A stretch of DNA of 25,951 nucleotides from Bryobacteraceae bacterium (lineage in GTDB: Bacteria; Acidobacteriota; Terriglobia; Bryobacterales; Bryobacteraceae). Of this stretch, positions 1-7,369 are shown piece after piece. Each line of letters opens with the position of its first letter. The first letter of the stretch is position 1. The stretch spans positions 1-25,951 of the forward strand of contig JANXXV010000890.1 of assembly GCA_025350445.1 (NCBI GenBank), given 5' to 3'. The position numbers were made by a program, and so were the translations under genes. The notes under the pieces were generated by a model that was given only the letters and a program-made list of their open reading frames with translations, had not been told where the DNA came from and did no database searches.

Positions 1-336
1 CAGCAGCGTAGCGATAATGAGCAGCGAAACAGGCCGCTGGCCGCGTTCGGTGAAATTGTAGAGCACAATTTCCTCGGTACCGGGAGGCACTACTTCGAAG
101 ATCAGGCTGGAGAGCATTTTCGAAACAGAGAGTGCGTTCGATTGCACCAGAATAGCGGTGAGCGTTGTGAGAACGGGAAAGAATGCCAGCAGCCCCGAAT
201 ACGCAACCCCCTTCGCCAAGCCGAAGCAATTGTTTTCGTAAGCGGTAACAAATGCGCGGCGGAACACCAGCACCGCACGCTGAAGCCAGCTGGGGGGCCG
301 TAAGTAAAATCGGAGCTGACCAGCGTCTTCGGCCAT
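1..336 (-). CDS. YihY/virulence factor BrkB family membrane protein, 3' part cut by window edge
   Basis: The minus strand from the ATG at 334-336 translates without a stop to the window edge (112 codons). The N-terminal part is typical of the YihY/BrkB family of polytopic inner-membrane proteins. A charged leader is followed by an amphipathic stretch (AYENNCFGLAKGVAYSGLLA) and a hydrophobic helix (FFPVLTTLTAIL) at about residues 45-65, then a loop rich in V-P-P-G-T-E-E and the start of a second helix at the edge. The family is often annotated as ribonuclease BN or a virulence factor, but its biochemical role is not settled. The next gene is divergent, 49 bp away. An AGAGAAG stretch just before the ATG is a weak ribosome binding site. 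The rest of the gene lies outside the window. Confidence 0.8.
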   Translation of the reverse strand, partial: MAEDAGQLRFYLRPPSWLQRAVLVFRRAFVTAYENNCFGLAKGVAYSGLLAFFPVLTTLTAILVQSNALSVSKMLSSLIFEVVPPGTEEIVLYNFTERGQRPVSLLIIATLL

Positions 337-385
337 CGTCTTCTCTTATGATAGTCGGAGGACGGTAGTACCATGATTAAGATTC

Positions 386-1294
386 ATGGGGCTCATCCAT
401 TCCATCCGGCATCAGTTGCACAATCTCGACCGCTATCTGTCGAACCGTGACGTTCCAAGCGAACCTCAGCCGGCCGAAGCCCCTGGCCGCCTGTACGAGG
501 AAATCAAGAAATTTCTACGCAGCGTGGACGTTCCGAATGAAGACGCGAAGACCTATCGCGAAATTCACATCGAGCGGATCGCCAGAACCTTGAGCATGGT
601 ACCGCCTCCAGGCGCAACCAAACGCGTACTGGAACTCGGCGCCTACATGCAGATGACTCCGGTATTGCAGTGCGTGCTCGGCTACGAAGAAGTTCGCGGA
701 GCCTATTTCGGCCCGCTTGGGCGGGTGGATACAAAGACAATTACGGTAGGCGGGAAAGAAGTGTTCCGCTGCTTTGTAGATCTGTTCGACGCCGAAAAAG
801 ACCGCTTCCCAGCCGGGGACGGGCACTACGATACGGTGCTGGCCTGCGAAATCATCGAGCACCTGTTGCACGACCCAATGTTCATGCTGCTGGAGATCAA
901 TCGCGTGCTGGTGGATGGCGGAACGATGGTGCTCACCACGCCCAACGTCGCCAGTTTCACCGCCGTCGCCCGTTTGCTGGAATGCACCGGCAATCCGCAA
1001 CTCTACTCCATGTATCCGAATCCCGCCGGCGAATACAAGGACACGGAAATACCGCACGTCCGAGAATACACTCCGCAAGAGTTGGCGGAAGCGGTGCAGG
1101 CCGCCGGGTTTGAGGTGGAATACCTGTTCACTGAGAAAATTGCCGGCTACAATTCCGATCTCTTCATCCGCGCCGTTTTGGAACGCAACGGCTACTCCAC
1201 GGCCCTTCGCGGCGAACAGACATATCTAATCGCGAAGAAGCGCGCAGGCAATGAGATCAAGCGTTACCCGGCATTCCTTTACGAGGGCTGCTAA
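386..1294 (+). CDS. Class I SAM-dependent methyltransferase
   Basis: A 302-residue soluble protein with a Rossmann-type methyltransferase core. The SAM-binding motif I is V-L-E-L-G-A-Y at about residues 80-86. The post-motif acidic region is followed by Y-D-T-V-L-A-C-E-I-I-E-H-L at about 148-160, the usual motif II/III signature of the Methyltransf_11/23 group, and then the L-x-x-G-G-x-M-V-L-T-T-P-N strand-turn at about 175-187. The substrate is not evident. It lies 2 nt upstream of a large membrane protein of the GT-C or PTPS-related kind, which makes methylation of a glycan or lipid-linked sugar plausible (inference). The ATG at 386 has no good ribosome binding site at normal spacing. A strong GGAGGA lies 24 nt upstream and instead serves an out-of-frame ATG at 373 (see findings). 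Confidence 0.8.
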   Translation: MGLIHSIRHQLHNLDRYLSNRDVPSEPQPAEAPGRLYEEIKKFLRSVDVPNEDAKTYREIHIERIARTLSMVPPPGATKRVLELGAYMQMTPVLQCVLGYEEVRGAYFGPLGRVDTKTITVGGKEVFRCFVDLFDAEKDRFPAGDGHYDTVLACEIIEHLLHDPMFMLLEINRVLVDGGTMVLTTPNVASFTAVARLLECTGNPQLYSMYPNPAGEYKDTEIPHVREYTPQELAEAVQAAGFEVEYLFTEKIAGYNSDLFIRAVLERNGYSTALRGEQTYLIAKKRAGNEIKRYPAFLYEGC

Positions 1295-1296
1295 GA

Positions 1297-3372
1297 GTGA
1301 AACGCTATCAATCCTGGATCTTCGACAGCCTCGCCATCTGCATTCTGACGTCGATCCTGATTTGGCCGCTCTTCAAAATCGTCTATCTCGATCGCTTCTC
1401 ATCCATCGAGAGCACGTTCATCTCAGACGGCCGCATCCTGCTGGGAAATTTCCCGCATAGCAATTGGCAGCCTCTTTGGTACTGCGGAACCCGCGCCGAT
1501 TACGTTTATCCGCCGGGACTGCGCTACGGCACCGCAATCCTCACCAAGCTTCTGCACACCAGCCCGCCGCGTGCCTATCACATCTACATCGCATTGTTTT
1601 ACGTGCTCGGAATTCTCGGCATTTATCTACTAGTGAGGATCGGCAACGGTTCCCGGCTTTTCGCGTGGCTGGCCGCTGCGGCGACAGCGTTGGCATCGCC
1701 CAGTTTTCTGTTCCTATACGAATACCGCCACGACAGCGCATTCCTCGCACCGCAGCGTCTGCACGCCTTAATCACCTATGGCGAGGGCCCGCACATATCG
1801 GCGCTGTCCACACTGCCCTTCGTATTCACCGCGGCGCTGCTATGGATGCGCAACCGCAATCCCGCATGGCTAGCAGCGTCAGCCATAGCCGCCGCGGTCG
1901 TGGTAACAAACAACTTCTATGGCGCAACCGCACTGGCCATTCTCTTCCCAATCCTAGTCTGGGCCTGTCTACTCTCAGACCAGCAAAGGACGGCGGACGC
2001 CCCCGTCCGCGCGCGACCCCCCGGCCGCGCAGTCCGGTTACTCGCGCATCTCACAGCCATAGCGGCCCTAGCCTACGGATTAACCGCGTGGTGGCTAGTG
2101 CCGTCGTACATCCGCGTCACTTCGGAAAACCTGAAACTAGTAGCGGAGCAAGGCAACGCGTGGTCGGTTGGCGTGTTGATCGTTACCGTAATCGTATTCC
2201 TGGCAGTAACGCTCAGACTCCCGGCCCGCTTCAAATCCAGCTACGGCATTTTCGTATGGGGCGGCTTCCTGTTCCTCAGCCTCTACATCATGGGCCACCA
2301 GTTCTTCCACTTCCAGGTAGCCGGCGAATCCAGCCGCCTGATCCCGGAATTCGACCTGTTCTTCATCCTTGCGGCGATCGAAGTTCTTCGTTGGCTATGG
2401 AATTCAAAACCAGCGAAAGTGCCTGCCTGGTTGCCCCGGGCCGTGGTGGGTCTGATCGTTGCCGTATCCTGTTGGCCGGTTCCGTATTATCTCAAGAACG
2501 CCTACATGCCCTTTCCGGAAGATCACAATTGGCGGGATCGCGTGGAATACAAGACCACCAAGTGGATCCACGAAAACCTCCCCGGAGAGCGCGTGCTCGC
2601 CACCGGATCGATCCGCTTCTGGTACGACGCCTGGTTCGACCTTCCCCAACTGGACGGCGGTTCGCAGCAAGGCGTGTTGAATCTGAACATCGTGAACTCG
2701 CAGCCGCGCATGATGTGGGGCAGTGACATGGTATTGAACAGGCTTTGGTTGAAGGCTCTGGCCACCGATGTGGCCGTGATTCCGGAACAGAGCTCGAAGG
2801 AACTCTACCACGATCTCATCCCGGAGCTTCTGCCCTTATGGCGCAAGGAATTTCCGGTCCTTCGCGACGATGGCGAAGGCAACATCTTCTACCGCATCGA
2901 CCGCCGCGTGCAAGGCATCGTGCGAATCGTCGAAGCCGCGGGCATGAAGGGCCTGGCCCGAATACCAGCGCAGGACGAGCAAGTTCCACTCCGCAATTAT
3001 GTGAATGCGATTGAGGCCGAACCGCGCACACCCGGCGCGAAAGACCGTCTGCACATGGCCCGTCCCAATCCCGACGAAATGCGCCTGCAGGCGTCCGTTG
3101 CCCCCGGTGAAGCGATCCTGGTACAGGAATCTTACGATCCCGGCTGGCACGCCTACTCCAACGGCAACCCCATCGCAATCGAAAAGGACCCCATCGGGTT
3201 CATGCTGCTGCACACCCAGCCGGGCGCGCAGAGCATCGTCCTGATTTTCGAACCGACGCTGGAAATTCGCGCCGGGCTCATTCTCTCGTGCTTGTCCGTG
3301 CTGATTGCCGCCGCGATGATAGCGTTCGGATACCGTCGCGCGTTAGCCACCCCAGCATCAGCAGCCAGCTAA
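1297..3372 (+). CDS. Large polytopic membrane protein, PTPS-related/GT-C-like (paralog A)
   Basis: A 691-residue protein starting at GTG, 2 nt after the methyltransferase stop, so probably one operon. The N-terminal two-thirds carry many hydrophobic helices. The first periplasmic loop holds I-S-D-G-R at about 43-47 and W-Q-P-L-W-Y-C-G at about 57-64, followed by Y-P-P-G-L-R-Y-G. A conserved Y-G-E-G-P-H sits at 161-166. The C-terminal third is mostly soluble and ends with E-S-Y-D-P-G-W-H-A-Y, F-E-P-T-L-E-I-R and a last helix. This layout resembles the membrane proteins annotated as 6-pyruvoyl-tetrahydropterin-synthase-related (PF10131), which look like GT-C glycosyltransferases; activity and substrate are unknown. 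It is clearly paralogous to the two minus-strand genes that follow. It differs from both by a 14-residue insert (R231-R244) at a perfect DNA palindrome. Its last 95 bp overlap the 3' end of paralog B. Confidence 0.75.
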   Translation: MKRYQSWIFDSLAICILTSILIWPLFKIVYLDRFSSIESTFISDGRILLGNFPHSNWQPLWYCGTRADYVYPPGLRYGTAILTKLLHTSPPRAYHIYIALFYVLGILGIYLLVRIGNGSRLFAWLAAAATALASPSFLFLYEYRHDSAFLAPQRLHALITYGEGPHISALSTLPFVFTAALLWMRNRNPAWLAASAIAAAVVVTNNFYGATALAILFPILVWACLLSDQQRTADAPVRARPPGRAVRLLAHLTAIAALAYGLTAWWLVPSYIRVTSENLKLVAEQGNAWSVGVLIVTVIVFLAVTLRLPARFKSSYGIFVWGGFLFLSLYIMGHQFFHFQVAGESSRLIPEFDLFFILAAIEVLRWLWNSKPAKVPAWLPRAVVGLIVAVSCWPVPYYLKNAYMPFPEDHNWRDRVEYKTTKWIHENLPGERVLATGSIRFWYDAWFDLPQLDGGSQQGVLNLNIVNSQPRMMWGSDMVLNRLWLKALATDVAVIPEQSSKELYHDLIPELLPLWRKEFPVLRDDGEGNIFYRIDRRVQGIVRIVEAAGMKGLARIPAQDEQVPLRNYVNAIEAEPRTPGAKDRLHMARPNPDEMRLQASVAPGEAILVQESYDPGWHAYSNGNPIAIEKDPIGFMLLHTQPGAQSIVLIFEPTLEIRAGLILSCLSVLIAAAMIAFGYRRALATPASAAS
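1993..2010. repeat. Perfect 7-bp inverted repeat with CCCC loop (REP-like) inside paralog A
   Basis: GCGGACG at 1993-1999 and CGTCCGC at 2004-2010 form a perfect hairpin around CCCC. It falls inside a 42-bp segment (about 1987-2028) that the two paralogous genes lack. It encodes the arginine- and proline-rich loop R-T-A-D-A-P-V-R-A-R-P-P-G-R between two membrane helices. It may be a REP-like palindrome that entered the gene in frame. No second copy was seen in this window. Confidence 0.5.
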
Positions 3373-5167
3373 GCAAGCTAATGCCTGCCATGCATCGTTG
3401 CTCCAAAGTGCCCGCATAGTGCAGCTCAATCCGGCTCTGCGCAACCGCGGCCGCGGCCAGTTTGATGAACCCGAACGAATCGGCCTCCACCGCGATCGGC
3501 TTCGAATCCTGCAGCGCCCGCCATCCCGGATCGTAGTTCACCGCGACCGCGACCGAGCCGCCATCTGGAGTGGCGCCAGTGATTTCCAAATCATCCGTTC
3601 CGCGCCATTTCGTTTCCATCAACCCAGCCAGACCATGAAAGGGTACACGGTAGACGTAATTATCGCCCTCTGCATAAACCTTCTCCAGCACGCCATCGAA
3701 CTTGCGCGGAAAGCGGTAGTCCCGATAATGCTCACTGGACACCGGCCCGTGAACGGCAACATATTCCACGCCCATGGCAATCAACATTTCAACCGGCGTC
3801 TTCTCGTCGTTGCGAATGCGCAGCGACGCCTCCAGCGGCTTTCTGTTTCTCAATCCCGATTCAAACGTGCCGCCGATCTGCTGCAAGTCGAACCACGAAT
3901 TCAACCGCAGGCGCGTCCCACCCGAAGCCAGTACCCGACCGCCAGGCTTCTGTTCCGCAATCCACCGGGCCATTCGAAATTCCGCAGTCTCTTCACGCTG
4001 CCCCGGCCTCCACTTATCCCAACCATGCATCACGTATTGTTGCGCCGGCCCGATTCCCATCAGCAGCATGATAGACGCGCAAGCCACCGCGCAGCCTTGT
4101 TTCACGGGGTCCCCGCCGATTAGAGCCATACGAAACCATTCACACAGCGCCAGAATCAGAAACAGTTCAAACTCGATCGCGTAGCGGTGCGATTCCGGCA
4201 CCGTATCCACGCCCCCCGCGTAAAACCGCAGCGTGACCCAGCCAAAACCAAACGCGCATAATGTGACAAAGCTTCTGTAGAACCCGACCCGAAACCAATG
4301 CAGCGTGAAGCGCACCAACGCAAGAGCCAACAGGAATCCGCCGATAGTAACGAAGCCGTTTTCCAGACGATAGTTCACCGCGTCCCGCGGCCAGTTGAAA
4401 GCGATGGTGCGAATGAAGCCAGGCGTCAGCCAGAAACAAGCAAGCAGATACGCCAGGCCAGCGGCGGCAAACAGCCGCCGCAAATCGAGCCCTTGCAAAC
4501 CAATCGCGCAAAGCGCGAAAGCAAGAAAGACAAACGCAAGCGCCAGCGCCGCAACCCAGTTCGTCAACGTGATCAGAGCGAGCATCATGGCAGCAACCGC
4601 CACTTGCCAGAATTGCCGCCCCTTGCCCGCCGCCCACAGCGCAATCACGGCCAGCGGCAGCAACGCCAAGCCCACGTTATGCGGGCCCTCGCCATACTTC
4701 ACCAGCACCTGCCATCGCCAGGGAAGCTGAGTGATTCCGCGGTCCCGATGAATCTGTTCAAACAGCCCGTAAGACGGTGAAAATACGGTATACGCAAGAG
4801 CGGCAACCACAGCCCAAACGCGGCTCTTAGTGAAATATGCGGCGAGGAAGAAAACCGCCACCGGTCCCGCGCAAGTCAACGCCGAAGTAAAACTTCGATA
4901 AACGAGTTCGTGCGGAGCCCGCAAAATCCAAGTCCCCACTGCCACCGCATACGGCACCACCGGCAGGTAGAGAAACTGCGTCGGCAGCCCGCAATACGGA
5001 AACGGATTCCATCCCCAAGGATTCGGGTGCTCTGCAATGAATCGTGAAATCCCCGCGTAACCAAGCTCGATCGATTGCCGGTACGGCGATTCGCCTGACG
5101 AGAACAAGGGCCAGTTCAGCGCCAGGTTGATCGCAAGGATAAAGACGGCCGCCAGCAGATTCCTCAC
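3278..5167 (-). CDS. Large polytopic membrane protein, PTPS-related/GT-C-like (paralog B)
   Basis: A protein of about 629 residues with the same plan as paralogs A and C: an N-terminal helix, an external loop with W-N-P-F-P-Y-C-G, many helices, Y-G-E-G-P-H at about 158-163, W-L-T-P-G before a soluble C-terminal region, then V-N-Y-D-P-G-W-R-A-L and a final helix. I chose the GTG at 5165-5167 because it overlaps the paralog C stop as GTGA, a typical translational-coupling junction, and places the first helix at the N-terminus. The open frame extends 18 codons further, to a TTG at 5221 inside paralog C, which is less likely. It lacks the I-S-D first-loop motif of A and C and has S-G-E-S-P-Y there instead. 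The function is probably sugar transfer or glycan assembly at the membrane, but this is unproven. Its 3' end overlaps paralog A by 95 bp on the opposite strand. Confidence 0.75.
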   Translation of the reverse strand: MRNLLAAVFILAINLALNWPLFSSGESPYRQSIELGYAGISRFIAEHPNPWGWNPFPYCGLPTQFLYLPVVPYAVAVGTWILRAPHELVYRSFTSALTCAGPVAVFFLAAYFTKSRVWAVVAALAYTVFSPSYGLFEQIHRDRGITQLPWRWQVLVKYGEGPHNVGLALLPLAVIALWAAGKGRQFWQVAVAAMMLALITLTNWVAALALAFVFLAFALCAIGLQGLDLRRLFAAAGLAYLLACFWLTPGFIRTIAFNWPRDAVNYRLENGFVTIGGFLLALALVRFTLHWFRVGFYRSFVTLCAFGFGWVTLRFYAGGVDTVPESHRYAIEFELFLILALCEWFRMALIGGDPVKQGCAVACASIMLLMGIGPAQQYVMHGWDKWRPGQREETAEFRMARWIAEQKPGGRVLASGGTRLRLNSWFDLQQIGGTFESGLRNRKPLEASLRIRNDEKTPVEMLIAMGVEYVAVHGPVSSEHYRDYRFPRKFDGVLEKVYAEGDNYVYRVPFHGLAGLMETKWRGTDDLEITGATPDGGSVAVAVNYDPGWRALQDSKPIAVEADSFGFIKLAAAAVAQSRIELHYAGTLEQRCMAGISLLSWLLMLGWLTRDGIRTLSSRRQSARTSTRE

Positions 5168-7044
5168 CGCACCCGCCAAATCACGAACAAAGCCAGCAGC
5201 GTAACCAATCGTCCGAACCAAATTTCCAGCGGCGTCTCAAAAACCAATCGGATATCATGATCCCCCGCCGGCGGGTCCAGCCGGATAAAACCAAGCGCCC
5301 CTCTCCGTACAAGAATAGCCGCGCCGTTCGAAAACGCGTGCCATCCGCCGTCGTACATCGTCTGCACCAGCAACGATTGCCCCGGCTCAATATGAGTCCG
5401 CACACGGATGACATCAGTGGACTCCCATACTATAAGCGGGTGCGAATCGGGCCCCTCTTCCAAGACCGCATAGTGAGCCTTCAATCCATCCGCGTCATCG
5501 TTAGCCACTATCGTCCGCAAGGCTTCCAGTGGCCCGGTATCCACCACGCGCGCCAGATCGGGAAAGCGCCGCGGCACACCATAGATTACGTCTCCCCACA
5601 GCGCGGGCAGCACGCCAGCAAACCTGCCATCTCCCACCACCGCGTCCACTCCCAAAAGCTGCATCCAAAGAACCGCCAACGCAGACTGTTCGCCGCGCAG
5701 AATCTGAAATTGAGCGGCTTTCAACAGCGGTTCCGCAGGTCCCGACTCCGCTTCGCCGCCCAACTGTTTCCGGTCGCCCCAGGCATTCAACCAGAACCGC
5801 GCCGGACCAGCCACCATCACCCGCGCGTCCGGCATGTTCCGCGAAATCCATTCCTGCAGTTTGTACCCGGCCCTATCTTTGAATTCGAGATCAGCCGGAT
5901 ACACGTGCCAGGCGCGCCGCAAATAAGCGCCGCTACCCGCGAGTAGGACACAAGCAATCGCCACAGCCACATACCGCCAACGCAAGCGCCGTAAACATTC
6001 CGCCGCAAGCAGAATCAAAAACAAATCCAACTCTGGAGCCAGGTGCATCGGCGCACCCGCAAGCTGAAATCCAAAGTAGTAATAACCGATCACGTTCAGG
6101 GCGAAGCCGAATGAAGCAGCGCTGAGAAAGAGCAAGTAAGCCAGATCCTCACGTCCGCGAAACTTCGCATTGGTAGCCAGCACAAAAGCAACGCAACAGA
6201 GCAGCGCGATCCACAGCGACCACGTAGTCCCTCCAGGTGACAGCCACTGTGTATTTCCGGCAGCCGTCTTCGCCATAGACGGCACCAGCCAGAACGCACT
6301 CAGTCCCCACGTAAGCGCAGCGATAGCCGCACCCCGTTTCCAGATCCGCCGGTCCAGATGAGTAATGTACAAACTCCAAGTCATCACCGGAAGCAATGCT
6401 ACTAACATGGCCGCGCCGGTCAAACTATTCGCCGCGACAACCGCACCAGCCAGACACGCCAGCAACACATCCACGCGCTGAAACCGGATCAGCGCGCGCC
6501 ACCAGAACCCCAATGCAAATGGCAACACCGCGAGGGATGCAATATGCGGACCGTCCCCATAGCGCATCATCGCGCCCAAACGCTGCGGCGTCCAAAGCCA
6601 CGCATCGTTGCGCAATTCCGGGATAAACAGAAAACAAGGTGACACCAGCGCAGCGGCCGCGGCGCCAAACCACGCGGCCCAACGCGATCCGCTGAGCGTC
6701 GATATCAGAAAATAAACCGCCACGATCCCGAAGCAGTAAAACAAGGCCAGATACGTGTGATAAGCCCGCACCACCGGCACCCGGCTGACCTTCGAAATCG
6801 ACACCGTGCCATACCGTACAGCGGGCGGGAACAGCGAATCGAATCGCGCCCCCGCATACCACAGGGGCTGCCATGAAGGATGCGGCCAGTGGTCGCTCAG
6901 AAACCTGGCATCGGAAATGATTGCGCCCTCCACCGACCCCCACTTATCGGTGAAACCCAGCTTAAACAATGGCTTTATCAAAACCGCTGCCAGCAGGAAA
7001 AGTAGCGCGCAGTCGGCGAGGCTGCGCTTCGTAATTGGAAACAC
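5164..7044 (-). CDS. Large polytopic membrane protein, PTPS-related/GT-C-like (paralog C)
   Basis: A 626-residue protein starting at GTG (7042-7044), the first gene of a two-gene minus-strand unit with paralog B. Motifs match paralog A closely: I-I-S-D-A-R at about 42-47, W-Q-P-L-W-Y-A-G at about 58-65, F-P-P-A-V-R-Y-G, Y-G-D-G-P-H at 162-167, F-W-L-V-P-S at about 251-256, and a C-terminal T-M-Y-D-G-G-W-H-A-F module followed by F-E-T-P-L-E-I-W-F-G and a last helix. The similarity runs the full length, which supports duplication of an ancestral gene. The family resembles PTPS-related (PF10131) or GT-C membrane enzymes; donor and acceptor cannot be read from the sequence. The gene diverges from the lysine-riboswitch operon, so the 325-bp space upstream is shared by two promoters. 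Confidence 0.75.
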   Translation of the reverse strand: MFPITKRSLADCALLFLLAAVLIKPLFKLGFTDKWGSVEGAIISDARFLSDHWPHPSWQPLWYAGARFDSLFPPAVRYGTVSISKVSRVPVVRAYHTYLALFYCFGIVAVYFLISTLSGSRWAAWFGAAAAALVSPCFLFIPELRNDAWLWTPQRLGAMMRYGDGPHIASLAVLPFALGFWWRALIRFQRVDVLLACLAGAVVAANSLTGAAMLVALLPVMTWSLYITHLDRRIWKRGAAIAALTWGLSAFWLVPSMAKTAAGNTQWLSPGGTTWSLWIALLCCVAFVLATNAKFRGREDLAYLLFLSAASFGFALNVIGYYYFGFQLAGAPMHLAPELDLFLILLAAECLRRLRWRYVAVAIACVLLAGSGAYLRRAWHVYPADLEFKDRAGYKLQEWISRNMPDARVMVAGPARFWLNAWGDRKQLGGEAESGPAEPLLKAAQFQILRGEQSALAVLWMQLLGVDAVVGDGRFAGVLPALWGDVIYGVPRRFPDLARVVDTGPLEALRTIVANDDADGLKAHYAVLEEGPDSHPLIVWESTDVIRVRTHIEPGQSLLVQTMYDGGWHAFSNGAAILVRRGALGFIRLDPPAGDHDIRLVFETPLEIWFGRLVTLLALFVIWRVR

Positions 7045-7068
7045 GTACCCGTCATCATAGCCAAAAAT

Positions 7069-7098
7069 TTGACGGTCCCCGTATTGGTCCGCTATCCT
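7069..7098 (+). promoter_or_regulatory. Probable sigma-70-type promoter of the dap operon
   Basis: TTGACG at 7069-7074 (five of six to consensus) and TATCCT at 7093-7098 (four of six) are separated by 18 bp. Transcription would start near 7105, just before the first base of the riboswitch P1 stem at 7107. This fit between promoter and aptamer boundary supports both calls. The position is inferred, not measured. Confidence 0.6.
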
Positions 7099-7104
7099 GG
7101 TAGT

Positions 7105-7302
7105 TTCTTGGTAGAGGCGCGGCGGTCATAAGTAGTTGGATGCGCACTCCGGGTAGCTCCGGGCATCCAGCAAAAGGGGCCGGTACGATTCCCGCCGAAA
7201 TCGAAACTGGAAGCTGCTCCGGTTTGGATTGGGGGGCATTGGATAACACCAGCCCACTGTCATCCAGATCCAATTGGGGATCGGGTGGAGCGCTATCGGG
7301 AC
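7105..7302 (+). ncRNA. Lysine riboswitch (L box) aptamer
   Basis: This leader carries the conserved elements of the lysine riboswitch in the right order: AGAGGCGC (7113-7120), AGTA (7131-7134), GCCGAA (7194-7199), ACTGTCA (7256-7262) and GGAGCGCTATC (7287-7297). The closing P1 helix is formed by CTTGGTAG (7107-7114) and CTATCGGG (7293-7300), with G-U wobbles. A P5-like hairpin pairs CCA and GATCC with GGATC and TGG around AATTGG (about 7263-7287). The five-way junction class binds L-lysine and normally lowers expression when lysine is plentiful. It sits directly upstream of the six-gene diaminopimelate/lysine operon, exactly the expected target. The expression platform lies downstream at about 7301-7365 and is described separately. 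Confidence 0.92.
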
Positions 7303-7365
7303 AGTGGCTGCACCCAGCCGCTCATCCTTCCTGCCTCCGTTCCATCCACGTATTTTTAGGCGGCT
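7303..7365 (+). promoter_or_regulatory. Expression platform of the lysine riboswitch with probable RBS sequestration
   Basis: Directly after P1, AGTGGCTG (7303-7310) and CAGCCGCT (7315-7322) form an 8-bp stem with a CACC loop. No T-run follows, so it does not look like an intrinsic terminator. The ribosome binding site AGGCGG (7358-7363) precedes the ATG at 7370. It can pair with CTGCCT (7331-7336), and GCGGCT (7360-7365) can pair with AGCCGC (7316-7321). ACAGTGGCTG (7301-7310) can also pair with CAGCCCACTGT (7250-7260) of the aptamer. These competing pairings suggest translational control. Which state is ON cannot be decided by eye. Confidence 0.5.
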
Positions 7366-7369
7366 TCCT

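Noticed and set aside
1464..2726. 420-codon open frame in another + frame of paralog A
   Set aside because: It shadows the 691-residue membrane protein. Its translation is rich in Arg, Pro, Ser and His with no domain, as expected for a GC-rich shadow frame.
5168..5221. N-terminal extension of paralog B to TTG 5221
   Set aside because: It would overlap paralog C by 58 bp, while the GTG at 5167 gives a standard GTGA coupling and a proper first helix.
7303..7322. Intrinsic terminator after the riboswitch
   Set aside because: The 8-bp hairpin is strong, but no T-run follows it, so it is kept only as part of a possible translational platform.
7274..7369. Upstream TTG start extending the dapE-like gene by 32 codons
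   Set aside because: It lies within the lysine riboswitch; the ATG at 7370 has an RBS and begins the M20 domain normally.
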